A DNA stretch of 55,175 nt from Dichomitus squalens LYAD-421 SS1 (taxonomy: Eukaryota; Basidiomycota; Agaricomycetes; Polyporales; Polyporaceae). The notes below the pieces were generated by a model. It was not told where the DNA came from, searched no databases, and worked only from the letters and a program-made list of their open reading frames with translations. Location: the NCBI RefSeq assembly GCF_000275845.1, contig NW_006766945.1, forward strand, positions 105,443 to 160,617, in the 5' to 3' direction. Positions 1 through 12,400 of the stretch are shown here, one piece after another; positions within the stretch are counted from its first letter, which is position 1, and each line of letters begins with the position of its first letter. A program made the position numbers and the translations under genes.

Positions 1-584
1 GGCTACACTCACACACGTTCAGTACGATACAGTGTCCCTACATATACCCGCTGGTCATGCATGTATCCGAGACAATGGATCCCTTGTACCTATGCGTTGC
101 GGGCATCTGCCCGCTCTAGGGGCGGGGGAGTTCTGACGAACGGCGGGGATACCGCCGGGCGTACTCCTGACCGCAGCAAGAGGCGGGTCCCAGGGACGCA
201 ATCGTACCCATTGGGCGGCAGGTTTGCAACCCGTACCCTAGCCTTCACTGGCCAAGGGTGGACAGGCGGCCACAACGCATAGGTACTGCGCCCTGCTACT
301 CACCATTCCACCACTAGTGTACCCTTGCACCCCTCCTTCCGGTCATCGCCTAGCACTTCCCCTTGCCCCGTTCGCCACCGCTACTTCCCCACCACAACCC
401 CCTAGTTAGCTCGAGCCTTGTGCTCACCATGTACAGCCGAACACCCACTTCTTACTCACGTCGATAGTATTTGTAGTTTAAGGCCTACCATGAGGCGCGG
501 CCTCGCAGGGCAATAAACGGGATCTAGAAAGAAAGAAAGAAAGCGTCACGCTGATCTGATCAATATTGACTGGTCTCATCGATA
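1..584. other. Intergenic, no gene recognised
   Basis: No reading frame here resembles a known family or shows a convincing intron-exon pattern. The only structured item I see is a short GAAA simple repeat near its right end. The last part is presumably the 3' flank of the minus-strand gene that ends at 585. Confidence 0.5.
527..543. repeat. GAAA simple repeat
   Basis: Four consecutive GAAA units lie just downstream of the stop codon of the minus-strand DUF6533 gene. It is an ordinary microsatellite. Confidence 0.8.
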
Positions 585-2279
585 CTAGGTGCTTTCATGT
601 TCTTCGACCGACAAATCTTCGTCTCCGGTGCCTTCTTCGGAGTCCCTCTCCTGTGTCATGATCGCCTCCTCTCCAGGAGCTGGAAGCGAAGACGCGATGG
701 AACCGACCACCCGGTTGAAATTGATGGTCCCATCTGAATCATCGAAGCTGATACCCTGTGTCGCGTCGGTGCTCGCTTCCTGAAGATCCATGAGGAAATG
801 GGAGACCAAGATAGCTGTGAGACTGAGGCTTGCGTCAGCGTGATCATCGTGCGGGGTGCATGAGGAGTGCGGAAGCTTGCTTACGGTTCTTCATAATATA
901 CCACCTCGCTCAAGTATTCAAAGCTGCCATAGATCTACAGGGTGGGTGTCAAACACTCATGTTCTGTGAAATCATTGTATCTGAACACATACTGAAAGTA
1001 GGCCGAGGATGAAATCAACACTCTTCACAGTGGTGATTGCCCTGTAGCATGACATACAAGAGCATGTCAGTATAGGGTTGAAACCGCCCAATGCATGCTT
1101 CTTCCTACACGAAGTATGAAGCACCTGTGGTGATATTGCTCGCATATCAGTCTGGCGGTCACAACTCTCCGAAATTCAGGTTTGGGGGTACTCACCGTCT
1201 CTCAATAACATTCCCGAAAGAGACTTCTTCTGCCCTAATCCAGCCAAGCCTTTGCCTTGGTTATACGTTGCCCGCCAGGTGACTATCAAGACCAAGAGGT
1301 CTGCAGATATGCTAAGCGAATAATTCATGATAAACACTAGTGTGTCCAGGTCCGTCAGTACAACGCCGAAAGTAAGGCAATTAAATGCATACATCTATGG
1401 GCGTTGTATCAGAAGGGACGCTTTCGCTCTAGCTCGTAAGCGAAACACATACATCGCGGAGAGGTGAACTGGGATACTGGTCACAGAATAGGTGCACCCC
1501 TCTCCTGGGTAGAGGAAGATACGGAGCCAATGCAGTCTGACCTGAAGAGTCGTCAGCATCGGCTTCATGACCTCGACGGCGATTGGCAGTGTCACTAACA
1601 TAGTGGAAGATCGGACCAGAGCAACCAAGGATGAACACCAAAGCAGCCAGGAACCAATTTCGCCCGCCGAGAGCGTACACTCTCAGTGCTGAGAATGCTG
1701 CACCCGGTGTTAAGTTCAATTACGCATAGCATGAAGCCCCATGAACGGCGCACCTGCCCATGGATAGTACTGGAAATATTCCGTCAATTGTTTTGACCAC
1801 ACCTCTGCCTTGCAGCTGCGGGATGTCAGTCATGCAAAGCCGAGTAACAAGGATCATGGATGTTCACCTCTGCGAGAGAGGGTTAGAAACAGTCTCACTG
1901 GTAGCTAGAGGTGTGTACGCACTTGGAGGTCGGACGATAGCGGCCATGGCGTCCCATAGCATATCACAAATAGGGGGAGGTACCTGTTTATAAAGAATAT
2001 GATAGAGGATCCCGTAATCGGCCGTCTCCAAAATAGGGCGACTTCTCGCCCAAACGTGATGAGGTAGTGATAGACGAACATAGCTGGACGGCCATGTCAC
2101 TCCATATCATCTGCCGGTATCGCAAAACACTCACCCACAGGGCTTATTCCGGTGAGATCCTCTATCATGCTAAGAAATGTGAGCTATATGTCAAGAACGC
2201 TAAAACAGAGGACCACTCACTAAGCATTCTCATCATAGATGATGCGAGCAATCTCGGCGGAGTCCGCAGAGGACGACAT
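585..2279 (-). CDS. DUF6533-type multi-pass membrane protein, possibly decaying
   Basis: The start exon (2221-2279) encodes MSSSADSAEIARIIYDENA, and the next exons (2135-2169 and 1923-2083) give the DUF6533 hallmark YHYLITFGREVALFWRR followed by FFINRYL. Later exons carry CKAEVWSKQ (from 1815), PWA/AFSALRVYALGGRNWF (from 1697), ADLLVLIVTW and SLSGMLLRDG. The C-terminus VSHFLMDLQEA ends at 585 with an acidic tail, all in the order expected for this large basidiomycete family of unknown function with about seven membrane segments. Joining 1923 to 1815 in frame needs a 2-nt exon (1868-1869). Two things suggest decay. After the GASYFV segment a TAG lies in frame (1105-1107), and the exon ending FRYNDFTE is followed by ATGAGT where a GTGAGT donor is expected. 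The region from about 900 to 1120 may instead hold introns I could not resolve. Family assignment is firm; functionality is not. Confidence 0.65.
1868..1869 (-). other. Candidate 2-nt microexon (AG) of the DUF6533 gene
   Basis: On the minus strand the exon ending at 1923 is in phase 0 and the exon starting at 1815 must be entered with two bases already read to give CKAEVW. Between them lie two canonical introns, 1870-1922 (GTGCGT...CGCAG, 53 nt) and 1816-1867 (GTGAAC...CGCAG, 52 nt), separated by only AG. Using those two bases gives Ser-Cys-Lys and keeps the frame. This is inferred from phase and length, not seen as RNA. Confidence 0.5.
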
Positions 2280-3143
2280 GATCTGCTCAAGAGCGGGTTA
2301 TGGACTATCGACGTTTGTTCAGCTGTGAACGAGGATGGTCGAGGCACAGGTGGCGTCCTCGTATAGCATTGAGGTTTTTTTATCTGGGCCTCATGCGTCC
2401 GATCATCTCGAGTCAAGGCTGCGGACTTGAGCGTCCCGCACAGAAAGCGCGGGTGACAGATGACCCACACGACTGCAGGTCCTACACGGCCACATTGATG
2501 CAGGGTGCTGAACCTGTGCATATGAAACCCACACTCGCTCGTACGAACCCCAGTCACTGCGGCGCAAGAAGACATCTCCAAAGCCATCACACTGTGGCTG
2601 ACGGGTGCTAAATTGTTGATGATAGGTGCGTAAGCTTGAACTCTGGCTGCGCTCGTCGCTAGTCGAAGGTATGCCTACAACCCGGTACAGCATGGGCGAA
2701 AGTTACGCCAGCGAGTTGGAGACAAAAGGACCGGTGCGGTGGGCGTATCTTCCTTCGAGTCTCCTTTGCAGGTCATGCTCCGCTCAGTTGCGTCAGCAGG
2801 TTCTCCACCGGACAATGTCGGCGCTAAGGAGCTAGATACAACTTATGAGGTTCTGGGAGGCACGGCTGTCCTGTCGTTTGATATGGGTTAAGCTCGTTGG
2901 AAATGGACGAGGGCTCAAGACGTACCAATTGCACGTTTTGATACGTTGGCATTGAGACGCCTCACGGACACCATTTGGCGAATCACGATGACTCAAGTCA
3001 AGACATGACTGACGGCTAGCCGATGGCATATCGAAGACGAAAAGCATGCTGGTTCGACAGAGTACAAAGCCAACAAGGCAGTACGATCCTACAACAGAAG
3101 TACATACTGCTATAAAGATGCAGTTTCGAAAAGCGGACCTGCG
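2280..3143. other. Intergenic, no gene recognised
   Basis: This lies between the start of the DUF6533 gene and the end of the Ies6 gene, both on the minus strand. Several open frames of 60-140 codons exist, but none has a family motif, and none continues across plausible introns. It probably contains the DUF6533 promoter next to 2279. Confidence 0.45.
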
Positions 3144-3861
3144 TTACTTGACGATGGGGTTGACACCACGAGCTGACAAGTACTCCTTTGCTGCTGTCGC
3201 ACTCTGTGTCGCGCGTGAGTTCTAGGGATAGTGTCTAGCATCAAAGGACTCACAAGACCCCTGATCAGCTCGTATATACTCTTGTCATGGTATCGGAGCC
3301 CGGTGGCAGGATCCGTGTATGGCCCCTAGACGGACCAAGGGTGAATACCGCAAACCTCTCGGGGCGTGAGGAGAACCTCACCTCCAGTCCAGTGATATCG
3401 CAATATCGCCGTTGAGGCAAGACAGATGGGGGTGCCTCAATCGATGCGTCTGCAGTGGCGGCTGTAGGTTCGCTTGACGCTGGAGGGTGTACACCAGTAC
3501 TCACATGTAGGAAGGTCATCCTCAAGTGGATCCTCCGCCGGCTGCTCACCATCGACATCCATATTTTCTTCCTTCTCTTGTCTCCGCCTCTCCCGCTCGT
3601 TCTTCTCTCGCTCGCGCTCCTGGGTAAGGACCGCCTTCAGATTCTTCGTCCGGCGGTTCGTGTTCTTGGTGTAGTTTGGATTCTTGAAGGGCCGAGGATA
3701 CTGGAGGTAGGACAGCTGTTCCGCAAGTGTCTGAGTTTGTCAGGGTTCGGTCAGCTTTGAGAATGAGTCAGAAAACGAGTACACTAACGGGCACTGGGGG
3801 TGTGGGGGAATCATCACTATACACAGTCGTGTTCTTCCTCTTTCCGGCACCTTTGGGAGGC
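3144..3861 (-). CDS. IES6: INO80 complex subunit Ies6 / INO80C (5' end unresolved)
   Basis: This is a subunit of the INO80 chromatin remodeler, acting in the nucleus. The YL1 C-terminal domain is clear across three exons: RRYCDITGLE (3382-3449), GPYTDPATGLRYHDKSIYEL (3254-3325) and the last exon AKEYLSARGVNPIVK before TAA (3144-3203). The upstream exon 3505-3730 has PRPFKNPNYTKNTNRRTKNL, the usual segment ahead of the domain, then a charged Arg/Glu coiled stretch. A further exon 3789-3861 reads PPKGAGKRKNTTVYSDDSPT in matching phase. I could not find an ATG that splices cleanly onto it, so the start codon lies upstream of 3861 and is not annotated. The gene is divergent to the WDR59 homologue. 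Identity is firm; the N-terminus is open. Confidence 0.85.
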
Positions 3862-4258
3862 CTGAGACATGTAAGTGACACACCCTACGAGCAATGTTGG
3901 AGACTCCCACATGATGTTATGGACCGACGACTGGATAACCGAGTGGACAGAGAAGATGTGTTTATGTAGCTGGAAGCGTTAGACTGGACATTCCTCGCGT
4001 TGTAAGTACTTCTGTGCCGATGTATCAGGCGTCTAATCGGGCCTCTGGCTGCATCGGCCCGGGCCGTCGATCCGAGGGCAAGCTTCTACAGATGGACACT
4101 GACGTCCTCTGTCCTACTCCGTACATCGTCTCGCTCTCTGAAATCACCTCTTATTGCTAGCTACGCCCGCTGCAGACGCTTACTTGACTCCAGTTTGTCA
4201 TTTCTTACGCAAGATTGCCGTGTTCACGCGCTAGCCTAGGACGTAATCTGGAAATGTG

Positions 4259-7200
4259 ATGGAAGCACGGTATATAGGGTCAACGCCCTTGTCTGGGATG
4301 CCCGCATCTACCGCGACCACCATCCGGCCGGACGTGGAGGGACCTCCTTCTCCGGAGGATGGCACGAATCTCAAGCGTAGTCTCCAGATAGACATGAAGG
4401 TGCTCATGGGGGATGCCGTCGGGAACGTGAGTCTTGCGACATGTGTTCCCCAATCAAGTGTGCTTATTATGGTATGGGCGATGGGCAGATGAGCATCAGC
4501 CCAGACAATCGAGATGTGGTACTCGCAGCGTATGTAGTCCTGCACAATGTGAATGCTTGCCTTGACCCGTCATACCGCATGCAGTCGGAAAGGCCTGTTC
4601 ATCATTGATTTGGAAGCACCCTTTCACCTACCTCGGTAAGTCTCGTCTCTTCGGAGAGCCATGCGCATCGTCCGAACTACCGTATAGCTTCCTCCCTCAA
4701 GGAGGCACCTGGGACGTTGCCGATGTCCAATGGAACCCGCATCCCTCGCACAACGAATACATCATCTCTACCTCGAGCGAGAAGCTGTGAGTGGTGCCCA
4801 ACTGCTGACATTTGCACTCATTCACACTCATCTGACAAAGACTCATATGGAATTTGTTCTTGGGTGGGCGAACGTCCATTGAACACGTACTGCGGTCTCA
4901 CTATCGCGCCATAACGGACATCAATTGGCATACGATCGAGCCGGACATCGTCATAAGCACAGGCATCGACTCGTGGCAGTGGGCTTGGGATCTGCGAACA
5001 GTGCAGAAACCTATCATGGGTGAGCGCGCAGTAGACGTTGAAGGCTTAGATAATTGACCGGCCGAATGCTCCAGGGCTTTGTGCGTTTGGCCGTGAGTAG
5101 CAATGACAAATTCGCATTACAGTGCTATAACTCAACGCCTTTTTTACAGCGGGCGGAACCCAAGTCAAGTGGAATCGAGTTGACGGAAACATCCTCGCCT
5201 CGTCTCATTCAGACGAGGTTTTAATCTGGGATAGACGGGTTAGTGAGATTTCACGATTCGCTCCTGTCCGCCCCTGACGACATATTAAAAGAAAGGGTCG
5301 TTACCTATCAAACGGATACGGGCTCATAAGGCCAAGATCTACGGAATTGACTGGGCACACGACAGGCGTAATGAGCTCGTGACCTGTTCCCTGGACAAGA
5401 CCATCAAGATATGGGACACGCACACTGCGACAACCAACGTCACCATCAATACTTCGTACCCCGTGTGGCGCGCGCGCGACCTGCCGTTCGGCCAGGGCGT
5501 GTTGAGCTTACCGCAGAGGGGCGAGACGGCGCTTGAGATGTACGCGCATGAGGAACCAACGGTCCCAATTGAGAAATTCGAGGGTCACACAGACGTCGTG
5601 AAGGAGTTCGTGTGGAGGCGTGGTGGCCAAGGTCAGTCGCTCCTGGGATAGGCACCTGCTCTGCTCGCAGTGCTTGCTCACTTGGAGAAGCAGATAACAA
5701 CGAGTTCCAGCTGATCACTTGGTCGAAGGACAAGACGTTGCGGTTTTGGCCGGTTGACACCGAGACGATCCAGGCATGGCTCCTCGTCTTCGACGTCAGC
5801 GTTACCCATCCTCACTCTTTTTTCTTGACTTCACAGAAGGCAGGGATGACGCCTACGCGAACGATGGCTACTGCACCCAGCCGTAGGGACTCCAAAGTCT
5901 CCTTCAGCAACCCCCCGATAGGCAACGACCTCCCCCCGACGCTCTCAGCGCCCATCGGCTTCCGCGGTATCCTCGCCGAAGTGCGCGCCCCACAGCCCCA
6001 CCGTCTCGTCAGGTTCGCCCCGCGCGAGTCCACCGGGCACAAAAAGGCCGCCGATGTCCCAGCGCACGAGGAGCAGCCGGAGTGGCAACAGGCGCGCTCA
6101 CGGCCGGTGTTAGTGCCGACAACGCCTGTGACGGCGGCGGCGGCGAGCGTGAAAGACAGCGGGAATATCGGTACGATGAGCCGCGGGCCGTTCGCGGGGG
6201 GCCGCTCGTCGCACATCACGACTTTACAGTGGATATCGAACGTCAAGGTGGGCGGTGTCCGAGATGGGAGTTCGGGGCCGGGGAGCGGAGGCGATAGTGG
6301 GGACGTGTCGAGGATCGGGTCAAGGTCGAGGCCGCCGTCGGTGTTGGAGCGGTCGCAGTCGGTGTCGCAGGCCCGTTCGAGGCCGAGGGACGCGAGCACA
6401 AGTCGGGAGAAGGAGAGGGAAAGGGCGGAGGAGTATGTGGATCCTGCTCTGACGCTGCAGGAAGAGTGGGTAACGCTATTGGTGGCCCTCTTATCACGAC
6501 ACTGAAAATATTTCCAGGATCACTTCTGTTGTGGCTAAGCTGAACTCCCCAAAGCTCAAGCTCGAGAGGGTAGGGCTCTGGTCATCTCTTTATCTCATCA
6601 TATGTTGAGGCTCTCAATGTTCAGGCAGACTTTAGCGGCAAGAAGCGTACTTGTACGTTCGGCCTACAGGGTCCCTGGGGAGAGTCTACGTCTGTATTCC
6701 TCAGAATCACCTTCACGTTCCCTCGAGAGTATCCCCAGGCCACCTTCCCCGGCGGCGTCCCCACCGTGGACTTGGAGCGTAGCCCCTTGATCTCAATGAG
6801 GCAGCGTGCATTTATCCTGCGCAGGCTCCGCGAGATCCGCGAGAAGCAGCGGCCATGTCTGGAGAAGTGTCTCCGATTCCTGTTGTTCAACGATCAGCAG
6901 GAGGGCAGCGGTCACCATGCCACGATCGATTCGGAGTCGTCATCCGAGGACGAAGCGCCTACTGCGCGAAGAGGGGAACCTACGTCCGCCGTCCTCAGGG
7001 GAGACAAGAATCTGGCAGAGCCACGGACATCGCAGGGGGTGTTTGGTGTCAACGGTACGCTGCTTCATAATCACATACAGCACATGCGCTAATCTGGAAA
7101 ACGATTGTAGGCCAACTTGTCTGCTTCTTCCGCGCCCCGCCAAGGATTGTTCGCAATCCATTGCGTGAAATCTCTGTATCTCCTTCCGTCGCTTCCCGCC

Positions 7201-9179
7201 CCCAAAATGGTGCGTCTCGGCTCTTCCAGTCGCCCGCGCTCCTTTCGGACGCAGTCAAACGACTCAGCTCCGCCGCCATGGATCGCGAATCTCAGTCAGC
7301 GGAGCGTAAGCGAAGCGACGACACGAGCAGCTCGCATAACGTCCTCCGTATCATGGACAACCTTTTTACGTTCTCGTACGCTCATCCTCATGCACACATG
7401 ATGCCGATCAGCCAGCCGCGACGCGTTTCGGATCAATCCCGACCGATGGAGGACGACTATGCCTTGCTGCCTACCAGACGGAGCAGTGTTTACATCAAGC
7501 GAACTGAGGGCATCCTCGGTATCCCGGATACTGAGGCGGGGGCACAGTATGCGCTGAGCGGGAGGGACTTTGCAGAAGTATGCAAAACCAATGCGACAGT
7601 CGCGCGGATACTTGGTAGGAGTGATCATGAGCGGATCTTTGGCATGTTGCATGTGCTGGCGAGCAGGAAGGGGGATCAGAACGTCATAATGGCTCATGGT
7701 GGAGTTGATCCGTTGCTGGCTACGTTGGCTACAAGACTGTAGGTTTTCCTCTCCTGTCCGTAATTCGAGGCCTGTCGTGCTGATGAAGCCTAGGTACGAA
7801 GAGATGCTGAGAGAGAAGGATATTCAGATGCTCGTATTCCTTTCTGTCCTTCTTCTGAAGTCGTTCCCGCCTGGTGAGGTACTTTGACTCCACGTGTCTG
7901 TAGCTCATGCTGATGATGGAGCTCCTCGCACAGACACGGACCAGCCGAGTCCTGCGCCGCACTCAACACCTGCCTCGCTCTCGCCCGGTGCATTCGTCGC
8001 GCAGCGTAAGATTAGCTTGGAGTACTTCGATCCGCGGAGACGTAGCAATCGCCAGGGCAGCCCATTCTCTCCTGCTTCGTCGAACCCCTCCACCCCCACC
8101 CTTACACCGGGAGGCGTGTTGTCTCTTAACTCGCCTTCTTCCAAGGGTTCGTGGTCAAGTCTGTTCAATGCAGGCAGCATGAGGCAGTTAGTATCCGGTG
8201 CGTTCGCAGCCCTGCTATCCTGTCTTCCTTTGATTGAGTTGCTACAAAGGTGTCCGAAGCCATACAAGCACGACACCGGAAGGCGTGAAAGTAGGTCTGC
8301 CCTCGGGAGCTCGACGCGCGATGGTCAAGCGCGACAGCGCGCGCCCGTCGTCAAACTCGCCGATTGCGAAGTTGTCCTGGGAAGCACCGGATACCCTGAA
8401 CGCGTCCATGCCGCCATTAGGGTCCAAGAGGCGGCCGACTTTCTCGCAGGTGCTGTCTGGACGGTCGACGCTGTCGGAGAAGCGACATATATCATTCCAA
8501 TCTTCTGCAGATGAGATACCTCCGTGAGTCACACCTGTGGCCGTCTCTCCACGGACCTTCGGAGACTCATCATGCCGTAAACTTGCAGATCGTTCCTGTC
8601 CCCTGAGATGCGGGGGCAACTGTTGTGTCACGTACTCGCTTATGCCGAGATGCTGCTCGCGTGGCAGCTCCCTGAAAAGCGCGGCGAGCTACTCAAGCTA
8701 GTCGAGGATGACATACAGAGGTTGTCTCCCGACATTGTCGTGTCCGATGAGACGCTCTACTCTGCACGAATAGGTGGGTTGCTTTCTCACTAAAGCTGGT
8801 GGGACCACTGACCGAGTTTGCTCGCCCGTAGGCTACCTCCGGCCGTGTGAAGGGTGCGGACAGCCCAACGAAGTAGAAGCTACGCGATGTTTTGAGTGTC
8901 GCAGTCGGCTGATTGCCCGTTGCTCAATCTGTCGTCTGACTGTGAAGGGTGAGTTCACGGCCTTAGCGGACATGATGGGCAGCAACTGACGATATCACAT
9001 CTGAAGGGTTGCATCACCTCTGCTCGAAATGTCTCCATGTTTCTCATCTCAAGTGCTGGCAGGCACGGGACGACGCGCTGTGTGCGACCGGCTGCGGTTG
9101 CATATGTGCTCTGCCAGCTAGCGAGCCTCTTAGTGATGGGATGGTTGTGCTCTCGCCCATCATGCCTGTATCCGCGTAG
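4259..9179 (+). CDS. MTC5: GATOR2/SEACAT subunit Mtc5/Sea3 (WDR59 homologue)
   Basis: WDR59/Sea3 is part of GATOR2/SEACAT, which regulates TORC1 at the vacuole membrane. I join 18 exons (first 4259-4426, last 9007-9179) into about 1,319 codons. Order: N-terminal WD40 propeller with WD-like units such as DVADVQWNPH, DSWQWAWDLR, DEVLIWDRR, DKTIKIWD and DKTLRFWPVD; a low-complexity Ser/Pro/Arg linker; an RWD domain (LQEEITSVVAKLN, then FGLQGPWGES and ITFTFPREYPQ); a long middle region; and a C-terminal zinc ribbon/RING-like module (CEGCGQ, RCFECR, RCSICR, then HHLCSKCLHVSHLKCW and CGCIC) ending at TAG 9177-9179. Exon 5075-5092 is only 18 nt. Segment 5774-5836 is 63 nt, in frame and open, bounded by GC and AG; it may be a GC-AG intron joining DTETIQ to KAGMTP. 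A shorter start at 4298 is possible. Confidence 0.93.
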
Positions 9180-9479
9180 TAGTGGTACGCTGCGAGCTCG
9201 ACATTTTGCTGTTCTGACCTGTTGTATGAGACTCTTCACTACTCATGCTTTTTATCGTGTAATGCTGCATCGTATAATCAGTCGAAGTATAAAGATAGAC
9301 ATCGATCATTTTAGGAGGCATTTCGAACGAGCCGACAACCGTTTCGGGGACAATTGGACGAAGCACTGCGAAAGCCACGTGAAGCGCCCATAAGCCCAAA
9401 CAAAGACAAAGAACGCGGGTCGCGTTGATGAGGCTGAGTGGACACACGCCTGCGACGCGTCCGCCACGAGATCCCGACG
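9180..9479. other. Intergenic spacer between MTC5 and DNA2
   Basis: This spacer between two co-directional genes must hold the MTC5 3' end and the DNA2 promoter. I see no distinct element. Confidence 0.5.
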
Positions 9480-12400
9480 ATGCCTCCAACCCGACATACG
9501 GAGGTTGAGGAATCCAACTTTCTGGATAGCCTCTTCTCGGAGCTTGACAGCTCTGCCGCCGTTGCCCCTCCACCGCACTCTTCTCCTTCCCGCCGACGCG
9601 TCGCCACTATCCCTCCACCACGCACTCCCGTTCGCGCCACCAAGTCCAAGAATCCCTCACGCAGGACTCCAGACTCGTGTTTGGCCAAGCTGCCAAGTAA
9701 TACCCATGAAGTTGCGGTACATGTCGCAGAAAATATCAACCTCGACGCCCTCCTAGATGGAGCTGAGGATTGGGACTGGGATGACATGAACTCTGACTTT
9801 ATGACTCCACGAAAGAGTAGCCCAGTCAAACCGAAGGTGGACAGTGATACCATGCAGCTCTTTATACCACTGTGCTTACTGTTTCTATCAGCGATCTAGG
9901 TACGCTGTTTCTGAAGAAACCGCGAAGGGCCCGAAGGTCACTCGCTGTACAGTGAAAGCAGTAGAGCATCGCATGGTCAAGGGCCGCTCCAAGAAGGTAG
10001 ATCAGAAAGCGCCCTGACACTGCGCCAAATATTCTGTATGTTCCTGACATGCTTCAGATTTTAGACGTGACTGCGGTACCGACCAAGGAACATCATCAGA
10101 TCATCCTTCGCGACGACTGGACGCACGCTGATGTCTGTCCTGGTAGGTTTCATACTTGTGGAGTGTAAGATGAGATATCAAACCAGTTGTTACAGGTGAC
10201 ATTGTCAACGCAATTGGCGATTGGTCAAGGGAGCCTTCAACCGGAGTGCTGACCATATCCGTCTGTTCCAAGGCGAACTACTTTATCCACCATCCCGACA
10301 TCCTGATCACTTCGACTTCGCTCTCCAATGCCTCCCACTGTTCGAGGAGGCCTCTCCTGGCCAACATGGTCCGCTCGAGCTCTGACGTCACCCCGTCACT
10401 CGTCTGGGGTAACATTCTACACGAGGTCATGCAGACATGTCTGAGCGTCGCGAAGTGGGACGACAAGTTCATGGACAAGCAGATCTCTGAGGCTGCGCAG
10501 CGCAGCCTCGGGGAGCTGCTGAGGATCGGCATGAGCATGCCACAGGCCATCATTGAAGTCAAGGCTCGAGCCAAGGGGCTGAGAGCCTTCGCAGACAAGT
10601 ATATTGCTCCTTCGCCGAAGGTGATTGCGGGATATCTGTTATGTTGTGCAAACCGCTGACTATATAATGACAGCCTGAAGCTCTAATGACCAACACGAGG
10701 GCGAGTCGCGACGAGCGATCCCTCCTGGCCATTCCGCAGCTATACGACATCGAAGAGGACATCTGGTCCCCTGCCTACGGGCTCAAGGGCAAGATCGATG
10801 CGTCCGTCGAAGCTGTTGTGCAAGACATCGACGACTCGAGTACGCCATTCGCTCGCGCGGCACCGCAGGTTCGAGAGAGCAGGTCTCCCATGCCTTTTGA
10901 GATCAAGACGGGCCGTGCGGTCGCTGGTATGGAGCATAGGGCGCAGACGATGCTCTACACGCTCCTCATGGGCGAGCGTTATGGCACGGAGATCCCCAGC
11001 GGATTGCTGTACTACACGCAGAGCGAGGAGGTTGTCCGGGTCCCTGCGGCAAGGAACGAGCTCAGAGCGCTTCTGGTCTCTCGCAATGAGCTAGCGGGGC
11101 ATATGATGAGTCGGCTCAGAGCGAAGGGCGAGATTGCCGTCTCTGAAGATCAGGTCAGCGGGGAGGCAACCATAGATGATTTAGAGTCATTCCTGCCATC
11201 CACTATCGACGACAACCGGACATGTGGTAAATGCTTCGCATTGGACACGTGTATGTTATACCGCAAGGTACGGCCGACATATGTCCACACAAGGATGATT
11301 TATTCTGATGAGTATAAACATCAGGCTGTCGAAGGCGTCGTGGACACCACGTCAGACATCGCGGACATCTACGCTCTCAAGACCGGCCATCTGACCTCGG
11401 CACAAGCCGCATTTTTCAAGAAATGGGAGGCGCTGATCTCCCTCGAGGAGAAGGACCTCGTTCGCTTCCGTAAAGAGCTCTGGACGATGTCCGCCCCAGA
11501 ACGCGAAGAGAAGGGAAGATGTTTCAGCGACATGGTCCTCGATTTGTTCTACACCCCCCCTGACTCCTTGAAACCCACCACCAAGAAAGAGGGTAAGATC
11601 CATCGACTTACCTACCGCTTCGTGAAAGCGAAGTCTGGTGGTATTTCCCTCCTGAGCGGCCACATGGGTATCGGCGACGCCGTCGTCGTCTCGGTTGAGC
11701 CTGGCCTACTCGCGCTGGCGCGGGGCTTTGTCATCGAGCTGGCACCGGAATCGGTCGTGTTAGGGGTCGATCACGAGCTTGACGAGGAGATGATCATGGA
11801 TCGCTTGCGTGGCCGACGGGAGGGCTTCGTGGACAAGGTCGTCTTCCGGATCGACAAGGACGAGATGTTCGGCGGCATGGCACGCATCCGGGACAACCTT
11901 GCGCAGTTGTTCTACGCTGGGGCCGACTCGCGGATGCTCGAACTGATCGTGGACCTCACGGAGCCACGCTTTGTTGAAGATGAGGGCGACCACCTGGTTG
12001 CTAAGACAGCCCCTGCCTTGGCGCATCTGAACAAAGACCAGCTTTTGGCGGTACGGACGGTGTTGCGTGCTCAGGATTACGCCCTCATTCTGGGTATGCC
12101 TGGGACTGGGAAGACGACTGTCATTGCTGCCATCATCGAGCAGCTGGTCAATGCCGGCAAGACTGTGTTGCTCACGTCATACACGCATTCTGCTGTCGAC
12201 AATATCTTGATGAAACTGGACGACGCGGGCTTCGACGTCCTGAGATTAGGCAACCTCGACAAGGTAAGCTCAGCACGAGTTTGCGGTTCTGCTTCTTCAT
12301 ACGGACCTTTTCCCCAAGATACACCCGGAAGTCCAGTCTCGCACATTGGCGGCGCGTCCCCTCGCGAAGACCATCGAGCAACTGGAACACCAGGTCATGT

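Noticed and set aside
5812..6399. 195-codon minus-strand frame inside the WDR59 homologue
   Set aside because: Antisense shadow of the GC-rich Ser/Pro/Arg linker of the real gene.
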